Counted from the first letter of the stretch, positions 8,135 to 16,817 are shown. The stretch: 64,000 bases of DNA from Actinomadura nitritigenes (GCF_017573545.1 NZ_JAGEOK010000012.1:62001-126000); one strand, 5' to 3'. Translations and numbers: made by a program. Notes: a model not told the origin generated them from the letters alone.

Positions 8135-8713
8135 GTGGCGCGCAGCGCGACCCGGGAGAAGCTGTTCACCGCGGCGATCGAGCTGATCGCGGAGAGCGGG
8201 CTCGCCGCCACCACCGTCGACCAGATCGCCGAGCGCGCCGGGGTCGCCAAGGGCACCGTCTACTACAACTTCGGCAGCAAGGCGGCGCTGTTCGCGGCGC
8301 TGCTGGAGTACGGGGTGGACCGGCTCGCCGCCGCGCTGCGGGACGCCGCGTCCGGCCGCCCGCCGCTGGAGGCGCTGGAGGCGGTGGTCAGCGCCGAGCT
8401 GGCGTTCATCGGGGAGCACGAGTCGTTCGCGCGGCTGCTGATCGCCGAGACGTGGCGGTCGGGCGGCGACTGGCAGCGCACCGCCCGGCTCATCCGGGAG
8501 CGGGCCATCGGCGCGGTCGCGGACGTGCTGCGCGCCGCGGTCGAGGCGGGCGACCTGCGCGCGGACCTCGACACGGGCACCGCCGCCTCCGCGGTGTTCG
8601 GCATGGTGCTCACCGTCGCGCTCGACTGGCGCGCCCTCGACCCGGACCGCTCCTTCGCCGACGTCCACGCCACCCTGATGGCCCTGCTGCGCGGCCGCCT
8701 CACCGCCCGGTGA
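8135..8713 (+). CDS. TetR family transcriptional regulator
   Basis: A 192-residue regulator. The N-terminal helix-turn-helix is clear: AAIELIAESGLAATTVDQIA then AGVAKGTVYYNFGSKAAL, with the typical YYNF-x-SK ending near residue 50. The C-terminal helical ligand-binding part is variable as usual. The GTG at 8135 is preferred over one at 8120 because GGGAGG lies seven bases before it. It is the last gene of the operon and very probably binds the palindrome at 5151-5172 to repress the operon, including itself. The stop codon is 24 bp from the convergent MarR gene. Confidence 0.9.
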   Translation: MARSATREKLFTAAIELIAESGLAATTVDQIAERAGVAKGTVYYNFGSKAALFAALLEYGVDRLAAALRDAASGRPPLEALEAVVSAELAFIGEHESFARLLIAETWRSGGDWQRTARLIRERAIGAVADVLRAAVEAGDLRADLDTGTAASAVFGMVLTVALDWRALDPDRSFADVHATLMALLRGRLTAR

Positions 8714-8737
8714 GCCGCGCCGCGGGTCGGCGGAGGG

Positions 8738-9226
8738 TCAGGGCAGGTCGCGGACCTGCTCGATCACGCCGGGCATGGCGGCGTTGTTGGACCTGATCCA
8801 GTCGAGGAGGACGGCGATCTGCTCGTCGGTGTAGGTCGCGAGGCGCTCGCGGAAGACGCGGGCGATGGGCTCGAAGTACTCGCCGAACCGGGCGACGTTC
8901 TCCGGGACGAGCTCGACGATCACGCGGCGGCGGTCGTCGGGGTCGCGGGTCCGCTTGACGTAGCCGGCCTTCTCCAGCCGGTCGATCACGGCGGTGATGG
9001 CGCCGCCGGTGGTGATGCCCATCAGCTCGGCGAGCCGGCCGGGGGTCTGCGGGCCGTCCAGGGTGAGCGCGTTGACGCACTGCGCGTCGGTGACGTTCAT
9101 CCCCGCCTTGCTCGCGGTCGCGTGGTGCAGCAGCACGGTGAACATCGTGGAGCGCTGCATCCCCGCCTGCAGTTCCGCCATCATCCGCTCGCGGTCCGGG
9201 ATCGCCACGCCCCACCCCTCGTTCAT
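8738..9226 (-). CDS. MarR family transcriptional regulator
   Basis: A 162-residue winged-helix regulator. The DNA-binding region runs from TPGRLAELMGITTGGAITAVIDRLEKAGYV to the wing TRDPDDRRRVIVEL at about residues 60-107; DRR in the wing is the family hallmark. The ATG at 9226 lies directly beside an inverted repeat (9228-9242), a typical autoregulatory position. The gene is downstream of, and on the same strand as, the acyl-CoA ligase/Ltp operon, separated by about 246 bp that contain repeats, so it likely has its own promoter. The ligand is unknown. Confidence 0.88.
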   Translation of the reverse strand: MNEGWGVAIPDRERMMAELQAGMQRSTMFTVLLHHATASKAGMNVTDAQCVNALTLDGPQTPGRLAELMGITTGGAITAVIDRLEKAGYVKRTRDPDDRRRVIVELVPENVARFGEYFEPIARVFRERLATYTDEQIAVLLDWIRSNNAAMPGVIEQVRDLP

Positions 9227-9227
9227 T

Positions 9228-9242
9228 TCTCTGAATTAGAGA
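9228..9242. promoter_or_regulatory. Candidate MarR operator at the marR start
   Basis: TCTCT-GAATT-AGAGA is a perfect inverted repeat with 5-bp arms around an AT-rich centre, abutting the start codon of the MarR gene. Bound protein would block both promoter clearance and translation initiation. It is short, so chance cannot be excluded. Confidence 0.45.
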
Positions 9243-9342
9243 GGCTCAGTCTAGTGCGCCGCGGACGGAACGGACCAGCCGGGGGACGGTCCCCGGCTGT
9301 GTCGAACGAGACACCGCGGAGGAACCGGGCAGGAACGGAGCG

Positions 9343-9375
9343 CCACTAAACTGGTTTTTGTTAGGACCACTAAAC
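9343..9375. repeat. Direct repeat CCACTAAAC upstream of marR
   Basis: CCACTAAAC occurs at 9343-9351 and 9367-9375, 24 bp apart, around the AT-rich TTTTTGTTAGG. The gene-free stretch 9227-9472 contains nothing else notable apart from the palindrome at its left edge. The repeats sit 117-149 bp upstream of the MarR start and could be activator or repressor sites. Confidence 0.4.
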
Positions 9376-9472
9376 AGGCGGTCCGCTCCTGGCCCCGGAT
9401 CCCACGAAGGTTCGGGGCCGCCCCCTATCCGGCCCCGCTCCCCCATGAGCCCTGCTCACCCGCAGGCCCCGC

Positions 9473-11047
9473 TCACCCGCCGGCCGCCTCGCCCGCGACC
9501 TGCTTCGCCCACCGGTAGTCCGCCTTCCCGGCCGGCGACCGCTTCATCTCCGGGACGAACGCGTACACGCGCGGCACCTTGTAGCCCGACAGCTCCCTGC
9601 GGCAGTGCGCGTCCAGCTCCTCGACCGGCGGCCGCTCGCCCGACGGCTGGATCACCGCCGCGACCCGGTTGCCCCAGCGCTCGTCCGGAACGCCCGTCAC
9701 CACCGCGTCGTACACGCCCGGATGCCCCTTGAGGACCGCCTCGACCTCCTCGGGGAACACCTTCTCGCCGCCGGTGTTGATGGCCTGCGACCCCCGCCCG
9801 TAGACGGCGATCGTCCCGTCCTCCTCCACCGTCGCGATGTCGCCGGTGAGCAGCCACCGCCTCCCGTCGACGACCGGGAAGGTCCGGGCCGTCTTCTCCG
9901 GGTCGTTGTAGTAGCCGTGCGCGATGTGGCCGGTGCGCGCGACCTGCCCGATCACCCCGGACCCCGGCTTCACCGGCTGGAGCGCGTCGTCCAGGACCGT
10001 CACGTTCTCCACGTCCGGCGCGAACTTCAGGCCCTTCTCCGGCGTGGAGCCCGCCGTCGCCTCCGCCGTCGACCCCGACTCCGTCGACCCGAACCGGTCC
10101 AGGATCATCGTGTTCGGCAGCAGCCCCCGGATCCGGTCGCGGACCGTCCCGGTCAGGATCGCGCCCGTCGACACGAACGCCAGCAGCGACGACGTGTCGT
10201 ACCCGCCGCGCGCCAGCTCCTCCGCCATCGGGATCGCCATCGCGTCCCCGGTGATCGTCAGCGAGTTGACCTTCTCCCGCTCGATCGTCCGCCAGATCTC
10301 CGCCGCGTCGAACTTGCGCGCGTAGACCAGCGTGGCGCCCATGAACCAGGCGATCCACGTGGCCATCTGGGCGGCGCCGTGCATCAGCGGCGCGATCGGC
10401 ATCATGATCATCGGCCCGCCGTTGCGGGCCAGGTCGACGACGTCCTCCGGCTTCTGCGGGCGCGGGAACGTCGGGTTCCAGAACGCCAGCAGCATCTGCT
10501 CGGTCGACCACATGACGCCCTTCGGCATCCCGGTCGTCCCGCCCGTGTAGATGATGTAGGTGTCGTCGGCCGAGCGGGCCGGGAACCCGCGCGTCCCCGG
10601 CTGCGCCGCCAGCGCCTCGTCGTAGCGGACGGCGCCGTCGATCGACGGCGCGCCCCCCACGGCGATCAGGTGCCGCAGCTCCGGCGCCTCCGGGACCGTC
10701 GCGGCGACCCGGTCCTCGAACTCCACGTCGTACAGCAGCGCGACGCTGTCGGAGTCCCGGTAGATGTAGAGCAGCTCCGTCTCCACGTACCGGTAGTTCA
10801 CGTTGATCGGCACGGCCCGGATCTTCAGCGCCGCCAGCAGCGCCGCCGCGTACTCGACGCCGTTGTACAGCTGCATCGCCACGTGCTGGCCGGGCCGCAC
10901 GCCCGCCGACTCCAGATGGTGCGCGAGCCGGTTGGCGTGCTCGTCCAGCTCGGCGTAGGTGAGCCGCCGGTCGCCGCAGACCACCGCGACGCGGTCGCCG
11001 ATCGCGTCCGCGACTCCTTCGAACAGATCGGCGTGGTTGTACTCCAT
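9473..11047 (-). CDS. fadD19: Acyl-CoA ligase, FadD19-like
   Basis: A 524-residue AMP-forming acyl-CoA synthetase that activates a carboxylate to the CoA thioester via an acyl-adenylate. The adenylation P-loop YTGGTTGMPKG is at about 180-190, the A5 motif GSTESG near 320, the hinge motif YGRGSQAINTGGEK near 430, and the A10 lysine region SPAGKADYRWAK at the C-terminus. The chain, especially IWRTIEREKVN...TGDAM and the C-terminal GYKVPR...KRSPAGK-DYRWAK, resembles my recollection of mycobacterial FadD19, the C26 sterol side-chain CoA ligase. It is the last gene of a five-gene operon with Ltp, DUF35 and ligase genes, which fits side-chain degradation of a steroid. The exact substrate is inferred. 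Confidence 0.8.
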   Translation of the reverse strand: MEYNHADLFEGVADAIGDRVAVVCGDRRLTYAELDEHANRLAHHLESAGVRPGQHVAMQLYNGVEYAAALLAALKIRAVPINVNYRYVETELLYIYRDSDSVALLYDVEFEDRVAATVPEAPELRHLIAVGGAPSIDGAVRYDEALAAQPGTRGFPARSADDTYIIYTGGTTGMPKGVMWSTEQMLLAFWNPTFPRPQKPEDVVDLARNGGPMIMMPIAPLMHGAAQMATWIAWFMGATLVYARKFDAAEIWRTIEREKVNSLTITGDAMAIPMAEELARGGYDTSSLLAFVSTGAILTGTVRDRIRGLLPNTMILDRFGSTESGSTAEATAGSTPEKGLKFAPDVENVTVLDDALQPVKPGSGVIGQVARTGHIAHGYYNDPEKTARTFPVVDGRRWLLTGDIATVEEDGTIAVYGRGSQAINTGGEKVFPEEVEAVLKGHPGVYDAVVTGVPDERWGNRVAAVIQPSGERPPVEELDAHCRRELSGYKVPRVYAFVPEMKRSPAGKADYRWAKQVAGEAAGG

Positions 11048-11140
11048 CGGACGTCCTCCGGAGGGTGGGTATTCGCGCCTACGGTGTCTGGGGTCGCCCC
11101 CAGGGGAACACGGACAGGGAAAGACGGGAGCCGGGACGGG

Positions 11141-12298
11141 TCAGGGCTTGTCGCCGCCGACGACCCACATCGCGAAGAACTGGGCGCCGCCGCCGTAGGC
11201 GTGGCCGAGGGCGCGCCGCGCCCCGTCCACCTGGTGCTCGCCGGCCTGCCCGCGGACCTGCAGCGCCGCCTCCGCGAACCGGATCATCCCGGACGCGCCG
11301 ATCGGGTTGGACGACAGCACGCCGCCGGAGGGGTTCCACGGGATGTCCCCGTCGAACGCCGTCGCGCCGGCCTCGGTGAGCTTCCAGCCCTCGTTGTCGC
11401 CGCAGAACCCGAGGTTCTCCAGCCACATCGGCTCGTACCAGGAGAACGGCACGTACACCTCGGCGCAGTCCAGCTCGCGGCGCGGGTCGGTGATGCCGGC
11501 CTGCCGGTACACGTCCGCCGCCGCGTCCTTGCCGCCCTGCGGGCTGACGTTGTCGCGGCCCGCGAACTGCATCGGCTCCGACCGCATCGCGGTGCCGTGC
11601 ACCCACGCGGGCTTGCCCGGCGCCTTCTTCGCCGCGTCCTCGGACGCCAGCACCATCGCGCAGGCGCCGTCGGACGACGGGCAGGTCTCCAGGTAGCGGA
11701 TCGGCTCCCACAGCATCGGCGTCGACTCGACCATCTCGCGGGAGATGCCGGGGATCTTCAGGTGCGCGTACGGGTTGCGCAGCGCGTTCTGCCGGTCCTT
11801 CACCGCGACGAGCGTGCCGATGTGGTCGGGCGCGCCCGACCGGGCCATGTAGGCGCGGATGTGCGGCGCGAAGTAGCCGCCGGCGCCGACGACCAGGGAC
11901 GTCGTGAACGGCCCGTTCACCGTCAGCGCCCACGTCGCGTTCGACTCCGACTGCTTCTCCCACGCGATCGTGAGGACCCGCTCGTGCACGCCGGACTGGA
12001 TCAGGTTCGCCGCGACGATCGCCGTCGACCCGCCGACCGAGCCGGCCGTGTGCACCCGCATCAGCGGCTTGCCGGTCGCGCCGAGCGCCTCCGCCAGGAA
12101 CAGCTCCGGCATCACCACGCCCTCGAACAGGTCGGGCGCCTTGCCGACCACGACGGCGTCGATGTCCTTCCAGGTCAGCCCGGCGTCGTCGAGGGCGCGG
12201 CGGGCCGCCTCGCGCAGCAGGCCCGCCATCGACACGTCCAGCCGCTTGGTCTTGTACTGGGTCTGCCCGACGCCGATGACCGCACAGGGGTTAGCCAT
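11141..12298 (-). CDS. Thiolase-fold lipid-transfer-type protein (Ltp3-like)
   Basis: A 385-residue thiolase-superfamily protein (GVGQTQY start, RALDDAGLTWKDIDAVVVGK, C-terminal NPSGG...NPIGASGM and GHAYGGG). The segment where thiolases carry the nucleophilic Cys reads RVHTAGSVGG, with Ala instead of Cys, so ordinary thiolysis is unlikely. Mycobacterial SCP2-thiolase-like Ltp proteins in the KstR regulon instead pair with DUF35 proteins, and the studied Ltp2-ChsH2 pair is a retro-aldolase that removes steroid side-chain units. It overlaps the upstream Ltp4-like gene by 8 bp, with a DUF35 gene before that. The gene order matches, as I recall, Rv3521-Rv3523. Confidence 0.8.
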   Translation of the reverse strand: MANPCAVIGVGQTQYKTKRLDVSMAGLLREAARRALDDAGLTWKDIDAVVVGKAPDLFEGVVMPELFLAEALGATGKPLMRVHTAGSVGGSTAIVAANLIQSGVHERVLTIAWEKQSESNATWALTVNGPFTTSLVVGAGGYFAPHIRAYMARSGAPDHIGTLVAVKDRQNALRNPYAHLKIPGISREMVESTPMLWEPIRYLETCPSSDGACAMVLASEDAAKKAPGKPAWVHGTAMRSEPMQFAGRDNVSPQGGKDAAADVYRQAGITDPRRELDCAEVYVPFSWYEPMWLENLGFCGDNEGWKLTEAGATAFDGDIPWNPSGGVLSSNPIGASGMIRFAEAALQVRGQAGEHQVDGARRALGHAYGGGAQFFAMWVVGGDKP

Positions 12299-13331
12299 TG
12301 TTCTTCTCTCCCGACATCACGCAGACGAGGTTCTGCTGCAGGCAGGGGCCGGACGCGGCGTGCCCGAGCGTCCTGGACGCCGTCCCGTCGTGGATGCGGG
12401 ACGCGGCCTCGCCGATCCGGATGAGGCCCGCCGCCATCACCGGGTTCGCCGACAGGGCCCCGCCGGACGGGTTGACCGTCACGCCGTCGCCGAGGCCGAG
12501 CGCCTCGCGCAGGATCAGCTCCTCGTGGCTGAACTGCGCGTGCAGCTCCGCGACCTCGACCCCGGCCGCGCCGGCCTTCTCCCCCGCGATGCGGGCGGCC
12601 TCGGACCGGGTCAGGTCGCGGACGCCGAGGGCGTGCGGCTCGGTGCGGTGGTCGATGCCGGTGATCCACGCGGGCCGCTCGCACAGCTCCCGCGCCTTGT
12701 CGCCGGCGGCGAGGACGATCGCCGCCGCGCCGTCGGTGACGGGCGCGACGTCGTACGGGCGCAGCGGCGCCACGTCGTAGTCGTCCCCCTCGGGGTCCGG
12801 CAGGTGCAGCGCGAACGGGTTGTCGCGGCCGGACGCCCGGGACCGCGCCGCGACCGCGCGCAGGTCGTCCTCCTTCGCGCCCGCGCGCTCCAGGTACGCG
12901 CGCGCCTGCATGGCCGCCATCGACACCTGGTCGACGCCGAGGGGCGCCAGCGTGTACGGGTCGAGCTGCTGGGTCATGATCGCGCGCAGGTCGCCCTGGG
13001 ACGACTTGCCGAACCCGTACACCAGCGCCGTGTCGATCTCGCCGAGCTGGAGCTTCACCCACGCCTCGTACAGCGCCCACGCGCCGTCCATCTCGACGTG
13101 GCTCTCGGAGATCGGCGGCCACGCGCCGAGCGTGTCGAGCGCGGACACGAAGGCGAACGGCGCGCCCTGCAGGTAGTCGCACGAGCCCGAGCAGGTGAAC
13201 CCGAAGCGGGACAGCCCCGTCCGCTCCTTGATCTCGGTGATCACCGGCAGGACCATCTCGGTCTCCGCGATCCCCTGGTCCTCGGCGGCGTGGTGACTCT
13301 GTGCGAACGCGACGACTGCGACATCACGCAT
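12291..13331 (-). CDS. Thiolase-fold lipid-transfer-type protein (Ltp4-like)
   Basis: A 346-residue thiolase-superfamily protein, shorter than its neighbour. The start at 13331 is fixed by the TAATG overlap with the DUF35 stop codon; the open frame continues upstream but only antisense-like, Arg-rich sequence is encoded there. Unlike the next gene product it keeps cysteines in the nucleophile region (FTCSGSCDYL, about residue 50). The C-terminus carries NPSGGALSANPVMAAG and the GHAASGPCLQQN block. A heteromeric complex with the adjacent Ltp3-like and DUF35 proteins is likely, acting on a CoA-linked sterol side chain. This is inference from synteny and family precedent. Confidence 0.8.
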   Translation of the reverse strand: MRDVAVVAFAQSHHAAEDQGIAETEMVLPVITEIKERTGLSRFGFTCSGSCDYLQGAPFAFVSALDTLGAWPPISESHVEMDGAWALYEAWVKLQLGEIDTALVYGFGKSSQGDLRAIMTQQLDPYTLAPLGVDQVSMAAMQARAYLERAGAKEDDLRAVAARSRASGRDNPFALHLPDPEGDDYDVAPLRPYDVAPVTDGAAAIVLAAGDKARELCERPAWITGIDHRTEPHALGVRDLTRSEAARIAGEKAGAAGVEVAELHAQFSHEELILREALGLGDGVTVNPSGGALSANPVMAAGLIRIGEAASRIHDGTASRTLGHAASGPCLQQNLVCVMSGEKNNG

Positions 13332-14284
13332 TACATGAAGTCCTTGATCTCTTCGAAGGGGACGTCGGGCTCGTCGGTCGGCTCGAACCACTTGATGTTG
13401 GCCATCGACCGGTCCCACTCCTCGCGGGGCCGCCACGCCGCCTTCACCCGCATGCCCATCCGGACCTGGTCGGCCGGGACGCCCGCGATGAGCGTCAGCA
13501 TCGTCAGGCCCGCCCCGTCCAGCAGGACGTAGCCGGACACGAACGGCACCTCGGGCGCGCGCGGGTCGGGGATGTTGTTGACCGCGAAGGTGGTGACGGT
13601 GCCGGTGTCCGGCAGCTCCACCTCCTCGGACGTGGGGACGCCGTCGCGCGGGCAGAACCCCTTCATCGGCACGATGACCTTCTCGCACACCGGGCAGCGG
13701 TGCCCGATGAGGCGGCCCTCGGAGACGCCCTCCAGGAACCGGCCGAGCGCCTGCCCGCCCTTCAGCCGGTACTCCAGGCTCGCCTGCGGATTGATCATGG
13801 TGACCTCGGGCTGGAAGCACTCGATGTCGCCGATCGTCCCGGTCCGCTCCGCGCGGTACCTCGGCCTGACCCGCATCCCGGTCTTCAGGGTCTTCGGGGG
13901 CTTCGCGCCCGCCTCGAGGACGCCGAGGTCGAGGGCGTGCAGCAGCGCCGTGTCGGCGCCGTCCGGGCGGATCAGCGCCCACGCGAACGGCCGGTCGAAC
14001 GGGTGCTCCTTCGCCGGGTTCGGCACCCACGACCAGGTCGTCACGGTCCCGGCCGGGCCGACCTCGACGAACTCGCCGGTGACGTCCTCGCCGGTCTCCG
14101 GGTCGTACTCCGACGGCGGGACGAGCACCCGCCCGGCCGCCGTGCGGACGCCGACCATCCGGCCGTCGCGCAGCTCGCTCAGGAAGCGCCCGATCACCGG
14201 CCCGACCGAGCGGGTGTAGCCGCCGGGGAACTCGACGACGTGGTTGACCGCCGTCTCAGACGGCTGCGTGGTCTCAGATGGCAC
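13331..14284 (-). CDS. DUF35 Zn-ribbon/OB-fold protein, tandem
   Basis: A 317-residue protein with two OB-fold-like halves. The second half has the rubredoxin-like Zn ribbon HRCPVCEKVIVPMKGFCPRD (about residues 193-213), typical of DUF35, with a CxxC knuckle and a CxxD partner. The first half keeps the OB fold but its ribbon is degenerate (no CxxC). DUF35 proteins bind thiolase-fold enzymes, and in the steroid pathway the DUF35 part of ChsH2 assembles with Ltp2. It overlaps the upstream ligase by 11 bp and the downstream Ltp4-like gene by 1 bp, so the three products are translationally coupled and probably form one complex. Confidence 0.85.
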   Translation of the reverse strand: MPSETTQPSETAVNHVVEFPGGYTRSVGPVIGRFLSELRDGRMVGVRTAAGRVLVPPSEYDPETGEDVTGEFVEVGPAGTVTTWSWVPNPAKEHPFDRPFAWALIRPDGADTALLHALDLGVLEAGAKPPKTLKTGMRVRPRYRAERTGTIGDIECFQPEVTMINPQASLEYRLKGGQALGRFLEGVSEGRLIGHRCPVCEKVIVPMKGFCPRDGVPTSEEVELPDTGTVTTFAVNNIPDPRAPEVPFVSGYVLLDGAGLTMLTLIAGVPADQVRMGMRVKAAWRPREEWDRSMANIKWFEPTDEPDVPFEEIKDFM

Positions 14285-15839
14285 TGTCGCGGTCCTTCCA
14301 GTACGGGTCCCGCAGCTTGCGCTTGAGCAGCTTGCCGTTGGGCTCGCGCGGCATGGTCTCGATGAAGTCGATGGTCTTCGGCCACTTCATCTTCGCCAGC
14401 CGGCCCTCCAGGGACGTCAGGATGTCCTCGGCCAGCTCGGGCCCGGGCTCGGCGCCCTCGGCGGGCTCGACGACGGCCTTGATCTGCTCGCCCCACTCGT
14501 CGTCGGGGATGCCGAACACGGCGACGTCCGCGACCTTGGGGTGCAGGGTGATCTCGTTCTCGATCTCGGCGGGGTAGATGTTCGCGCCGCCCGAGATGAT
14601 CATGTCGGCCTTGCGGTCGGACAGGAACAGGAACCCGTCCTCGGTCAGGTAGCCGATGTCGCCGACCGTGAAGAAGTCGCGGAGGCGGTTCTTCTCCGTC
14701 TTCTCCTTGTCGCCCTTGTACTCGAACTGGACGCCGGCCATCTTCATGTAGATGGTGCCGTGCTGCCCGGTCGGGACCTCGTTGCCGTCGTCGTCGACGA
14801 TGAGCAGCTCGCTGATCGCCCACGCCTTGCCGACCGTGCCGGGGTGGGCGCGCCAGTCCTGCGGGCTGGCGATCGTGCCGCCGCCCTCGGTGGCCGCGTA
14901 GTACTCCCAGATGCAGTCGCCCCACCAGTCGAGCATCTGCTGCTTGATCGGGACGGGGCACGGCGCCGCCGCGTGGATCGCCCACTTCATCGACGACACG
15001 TCGTACTTGCTCCGCACGTCCTCCGGCAGCGCCAGCAGCCGCTTGAAGTGCGTCGGGACCATGTGGGTGTTGCTGACCCGGTGCTCCTGGATCAGCTTCA
15101 GCGTCTCCTCGGCCTCCCACTTGTCCATGTAGACGAGGGTGTGGCCCATCTGCAGCGCCGTCCCGCCGAACTGGGTGACGGCGGTGTGGTAGTTCGGCGA
15201 CGTGATCAGGTGCGCCTGGTTCTCGCCGCCCGCCGGCCGGCCCGGCGTCATCCCGAACAGGCCGAGCAGGAACGTCATCAGCTCAGCGCTGTCGTCGGGG
15301 TCGAGCCCGTTCAGCGCGCGCTTGACGCCCTTCGGCCGTCCCGTCGTGCCGGACGTGTAGTGCATGGTCGCGCCGGCGCTGCGGTTCTCCGGCAGCGTGT
15401 CCGGCCGCCCGTCCACCAGCTCGGCGTAGGGCCGGAAGCCCTCGACCTTCCCGAACCCGAACCGGCGGTGCGGTTCGAGCCCCGACTCGTCGGCGGCGCG
15501 CACGCCCTCGGCGGCGTACCGCTCGTGCACGAAGAACGCCTTGGCCTCGCTGTCGGCGACGATGTAGCCGATCTCCGGGCCGGTCAGATGCCAGTTGATC
15601 GGCGTGTAGTACCAGCCGGCCTGGAGCGCCGCCAGGTAGAGGACGAGCCCCTCGACGCCGTTCGGGACGAGCCCGCAGATGCCGTCGCCGTCCTTGAGGC
15701 CGAGCTCGCGGAGCCCGTGGACGAGCCGGTTCGAGCGGACCAGCAGGTCGCCCGCGGAGTACTGCGCGCCGTCCGGATCGACGGCGGCGACCCACTCGGG
15801 ATCGGCCTGCGCCAACCGCCAAAAGCCCAACGACCCCAT
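14274..15839 (-). CDS. AMP-forming acyl-CoA synthetase (second ligase)
   Basis: A 521-residue adenylate-forming ligase, first gene of the leftward operon. Motifs: P-loop MHYTSGTTGRPKG near 165-177, YYAATEGGG near 300, YLTEDGFLFLSDRKADMIISGG near 405-425, and the C-terminal catalytic lysine in PREPNGKLLKRKLRDPYW. It differs clearly from the FadD19-like enzyme in the same operon, so a second carboxylate is probably activated, perhaps a shorter side-chain or ring-derived acid. The ATG at 15839 has AGGGAG upstream. The promoter region is shared with the divergent EchA19-like gene and has KstR-like half-conserved sites. Confidence 0.85.
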   Translation of the reverse strand: MGSLGFWRLAQADPEWVAAVDPDGAQYSAGDLLVRSNRLVHGLRELGLKDGDGICGLVPNGVEGLVLYLAALQAGWYYTPINWHLTGPEIGYIVADSEAKAFFVHERYAAEGVRAADESGLEPHRRFGFGKVEGFRPYAELVDGRPDTLPENRSAGATMHYTSGTTGRPKGVKRALNGLDPDDSAELMTFLLGLFGMTPGRPAGGENQAHLITSPNYHTAVTQFGGTALQMGHTLVYMDKWEAEETLKLIQEHRVSNTHMVPTHFKRLLALPEDVRSKYDVSSMKWAIHAAAPCPVPIKQQMLDWWGDCIWEYYAATEGGGTIASPQDWRAHPGTVGKAWAISELLIVDDDGNEVPTGQHGTIYMKMAGVQFEYKGDKEKTEKNRLRDFFTVGDIGYLTEDGFLFLSDRKADMIISGGANIYPAEIENEITLHPKVADVAVFGIPDDEWGEQIKAVVEPAEGAEPGPELAEDILTSLEGRLAKMKWPKTIDFIETMPREPNGKLLKRKLRDPYWKDRDSAI

Positions 15840-15899
15840 CGGATCTCCCTTGCGTGATCACGGTGAGCACCGCCTGCCGGCGGCGCCCGGCGACCAAAG

Positions 15900-15968
15900 T
15901 AGATCACGTTCTCGTTTTGCAGGGCAACCCCTACCGGTAGCGCATCGCCTTAACTAGAATCTGTTCTT
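15900..15968. promoter_or_regulatory. Divergent promoter region with two KstR-like sites
   Basis: Two degenerate matches to the mycobacterial KstR motif TNNAACNNGTTNNA lie between the divergent ligase and hydratase genes: TAGATCACGTTCTC at 15900-15913 and TAGAATCTGTTCTT at 15955-15968, each with two mismatches. Both right half-sites extend into an almost identical 13-mer, GTTCTCGTTTTGC (15908-15920) and GTTCTTGTTTTGC (15963-15975). One site per divergent promoter suggests coordinate repression. KstR identity is an inference; no kstR gene is in the window. Confidence 0.5.
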
Positions 15969-15994
15969 GTTTTGCCCATCGCAGGAGGACATCC

Positions 15995-16807
15995 ATGGCC
16001 GAGCTGCTGCCGATCAGCACCGAGCACTGCACCGTCGAGCGGGACGGCCACGTCGTCATCGTCACGATGAACCGGCCCGAGGCGCGCAACGCGCTCAGCA
16101 CGGCCATGCTGGTCGGCCTCGCCGACGCCTGGGCCTACATGTCCGACACCCCCGAGGTCCGCGTCGGCATCCTCACCGGGGCCGACGGCACCTTCTGCGC
16201 CGGCGCCGACCTCAAGGCCATGTCGCAGCCGCCGTCCGACCCCCGCGTCGCGGAGCGCGCCGCGCAGATCCCCGACTACCACTGGAAGGGCCTGCTCCGC
16301 GACGGCCGCCCGACCAAGCCGCTCATCTGCGCCATCGAGGGCTACGCCGTCGCCGGCGGCACCGAACTGCTGGCGGGCACCGACCTCCGCGTCGTCGCCG
16401 AGGGCGCCACCCTCGGCCTCTTCGAGGCCAAGCGCGGCCTGTTCCCCATGGGCGGCTCCGCCGTCCGCCTCCCCCGCCAGATCGGCTACGCCGCCGCCCT
16501 CGACATCCTGCTCACCGCCCGCGAGGTGACCCCGCAGGAGGCCCTCGCCATGGGCCTGATCAACAAGGTCGTCCCCGACGGCGAGGCCCTCGCCGTCGCC
16601 CGCGAGATGGCCGACCAGATCGCCGCCTGCGCGCCGCTGTCCGTCCAGGCGATCCTGCGCGCCGTCCGCGAGACCGAGCACCTGCCCGAGGAGGAGGCGC
16701 TCAAGGTCTCCGACGAGATCGGCTGGCCCGTCTTCGCCACCGAGGACGCCAAGGAGGGCTCGAAGGCCTTCAAGGAGAAGCGCGCCCCCGTCTACCACGG
16801 CAAGTAG
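15995..16807 (+). CDS. echA19: Enoyl-CoA hydratase, EchA19-like
   Basis: A 270-residue crotonase-fold enzyme. Conserved blocks are the substrate loop MNRPEARNALS, the oxyanion-hole strand TFCAGADLKAM (about residues 66-76), the second oxyanion block IEGYAVAGGTEL (about 110-121) and FEAKRGLFPMGGSA (about 145-158). The C-terminal VRETE...EDAKEGSKAFKEKRAP is very like mycobacterial EchA19, which hydrates steroid side-chain enoyl-CoA, and the divergent arrangement with an acyl-CoA ligase also matches that locus as I recall it. AGGAGG precedes the ATG at 15995. A terminator follows, so it is a single-gene transcript from the shared regulatory region. Confidence 0.85.
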   Translation: MAELLPISTEHCTVERDGHVVIVTMNRPEARNALSTAMLVGLADAWAYMSDTPEVRVGILTGADGTFCAGADLKAMSQPPSDPRVAERAAQIPDYHWKGLLRDGRPTKPLICAIEGYAVAGGTELLAGTDLRVVAEGATLGLFEAKRGLFPMGGSAVRLPRQIGYAAALDILLTAREVTPQEALAMGLINKVVPDGEALAVAREMADQIAACAPLSVQAILRAVRETEHLPEEEALKVSDEIGWPVFATEDAKEGSKAFKEKRAPVYHGK

Positions 16808-16817
16808 CACCCGCGGT

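Noticed and set aside
5164..8256. A 1030-residue open frame on the minus strand opposite the ABC/YhgE genes.
   Set aside because: It is a high-GC shadow of well-defined plus-strand genes with ribosome-binding sites.
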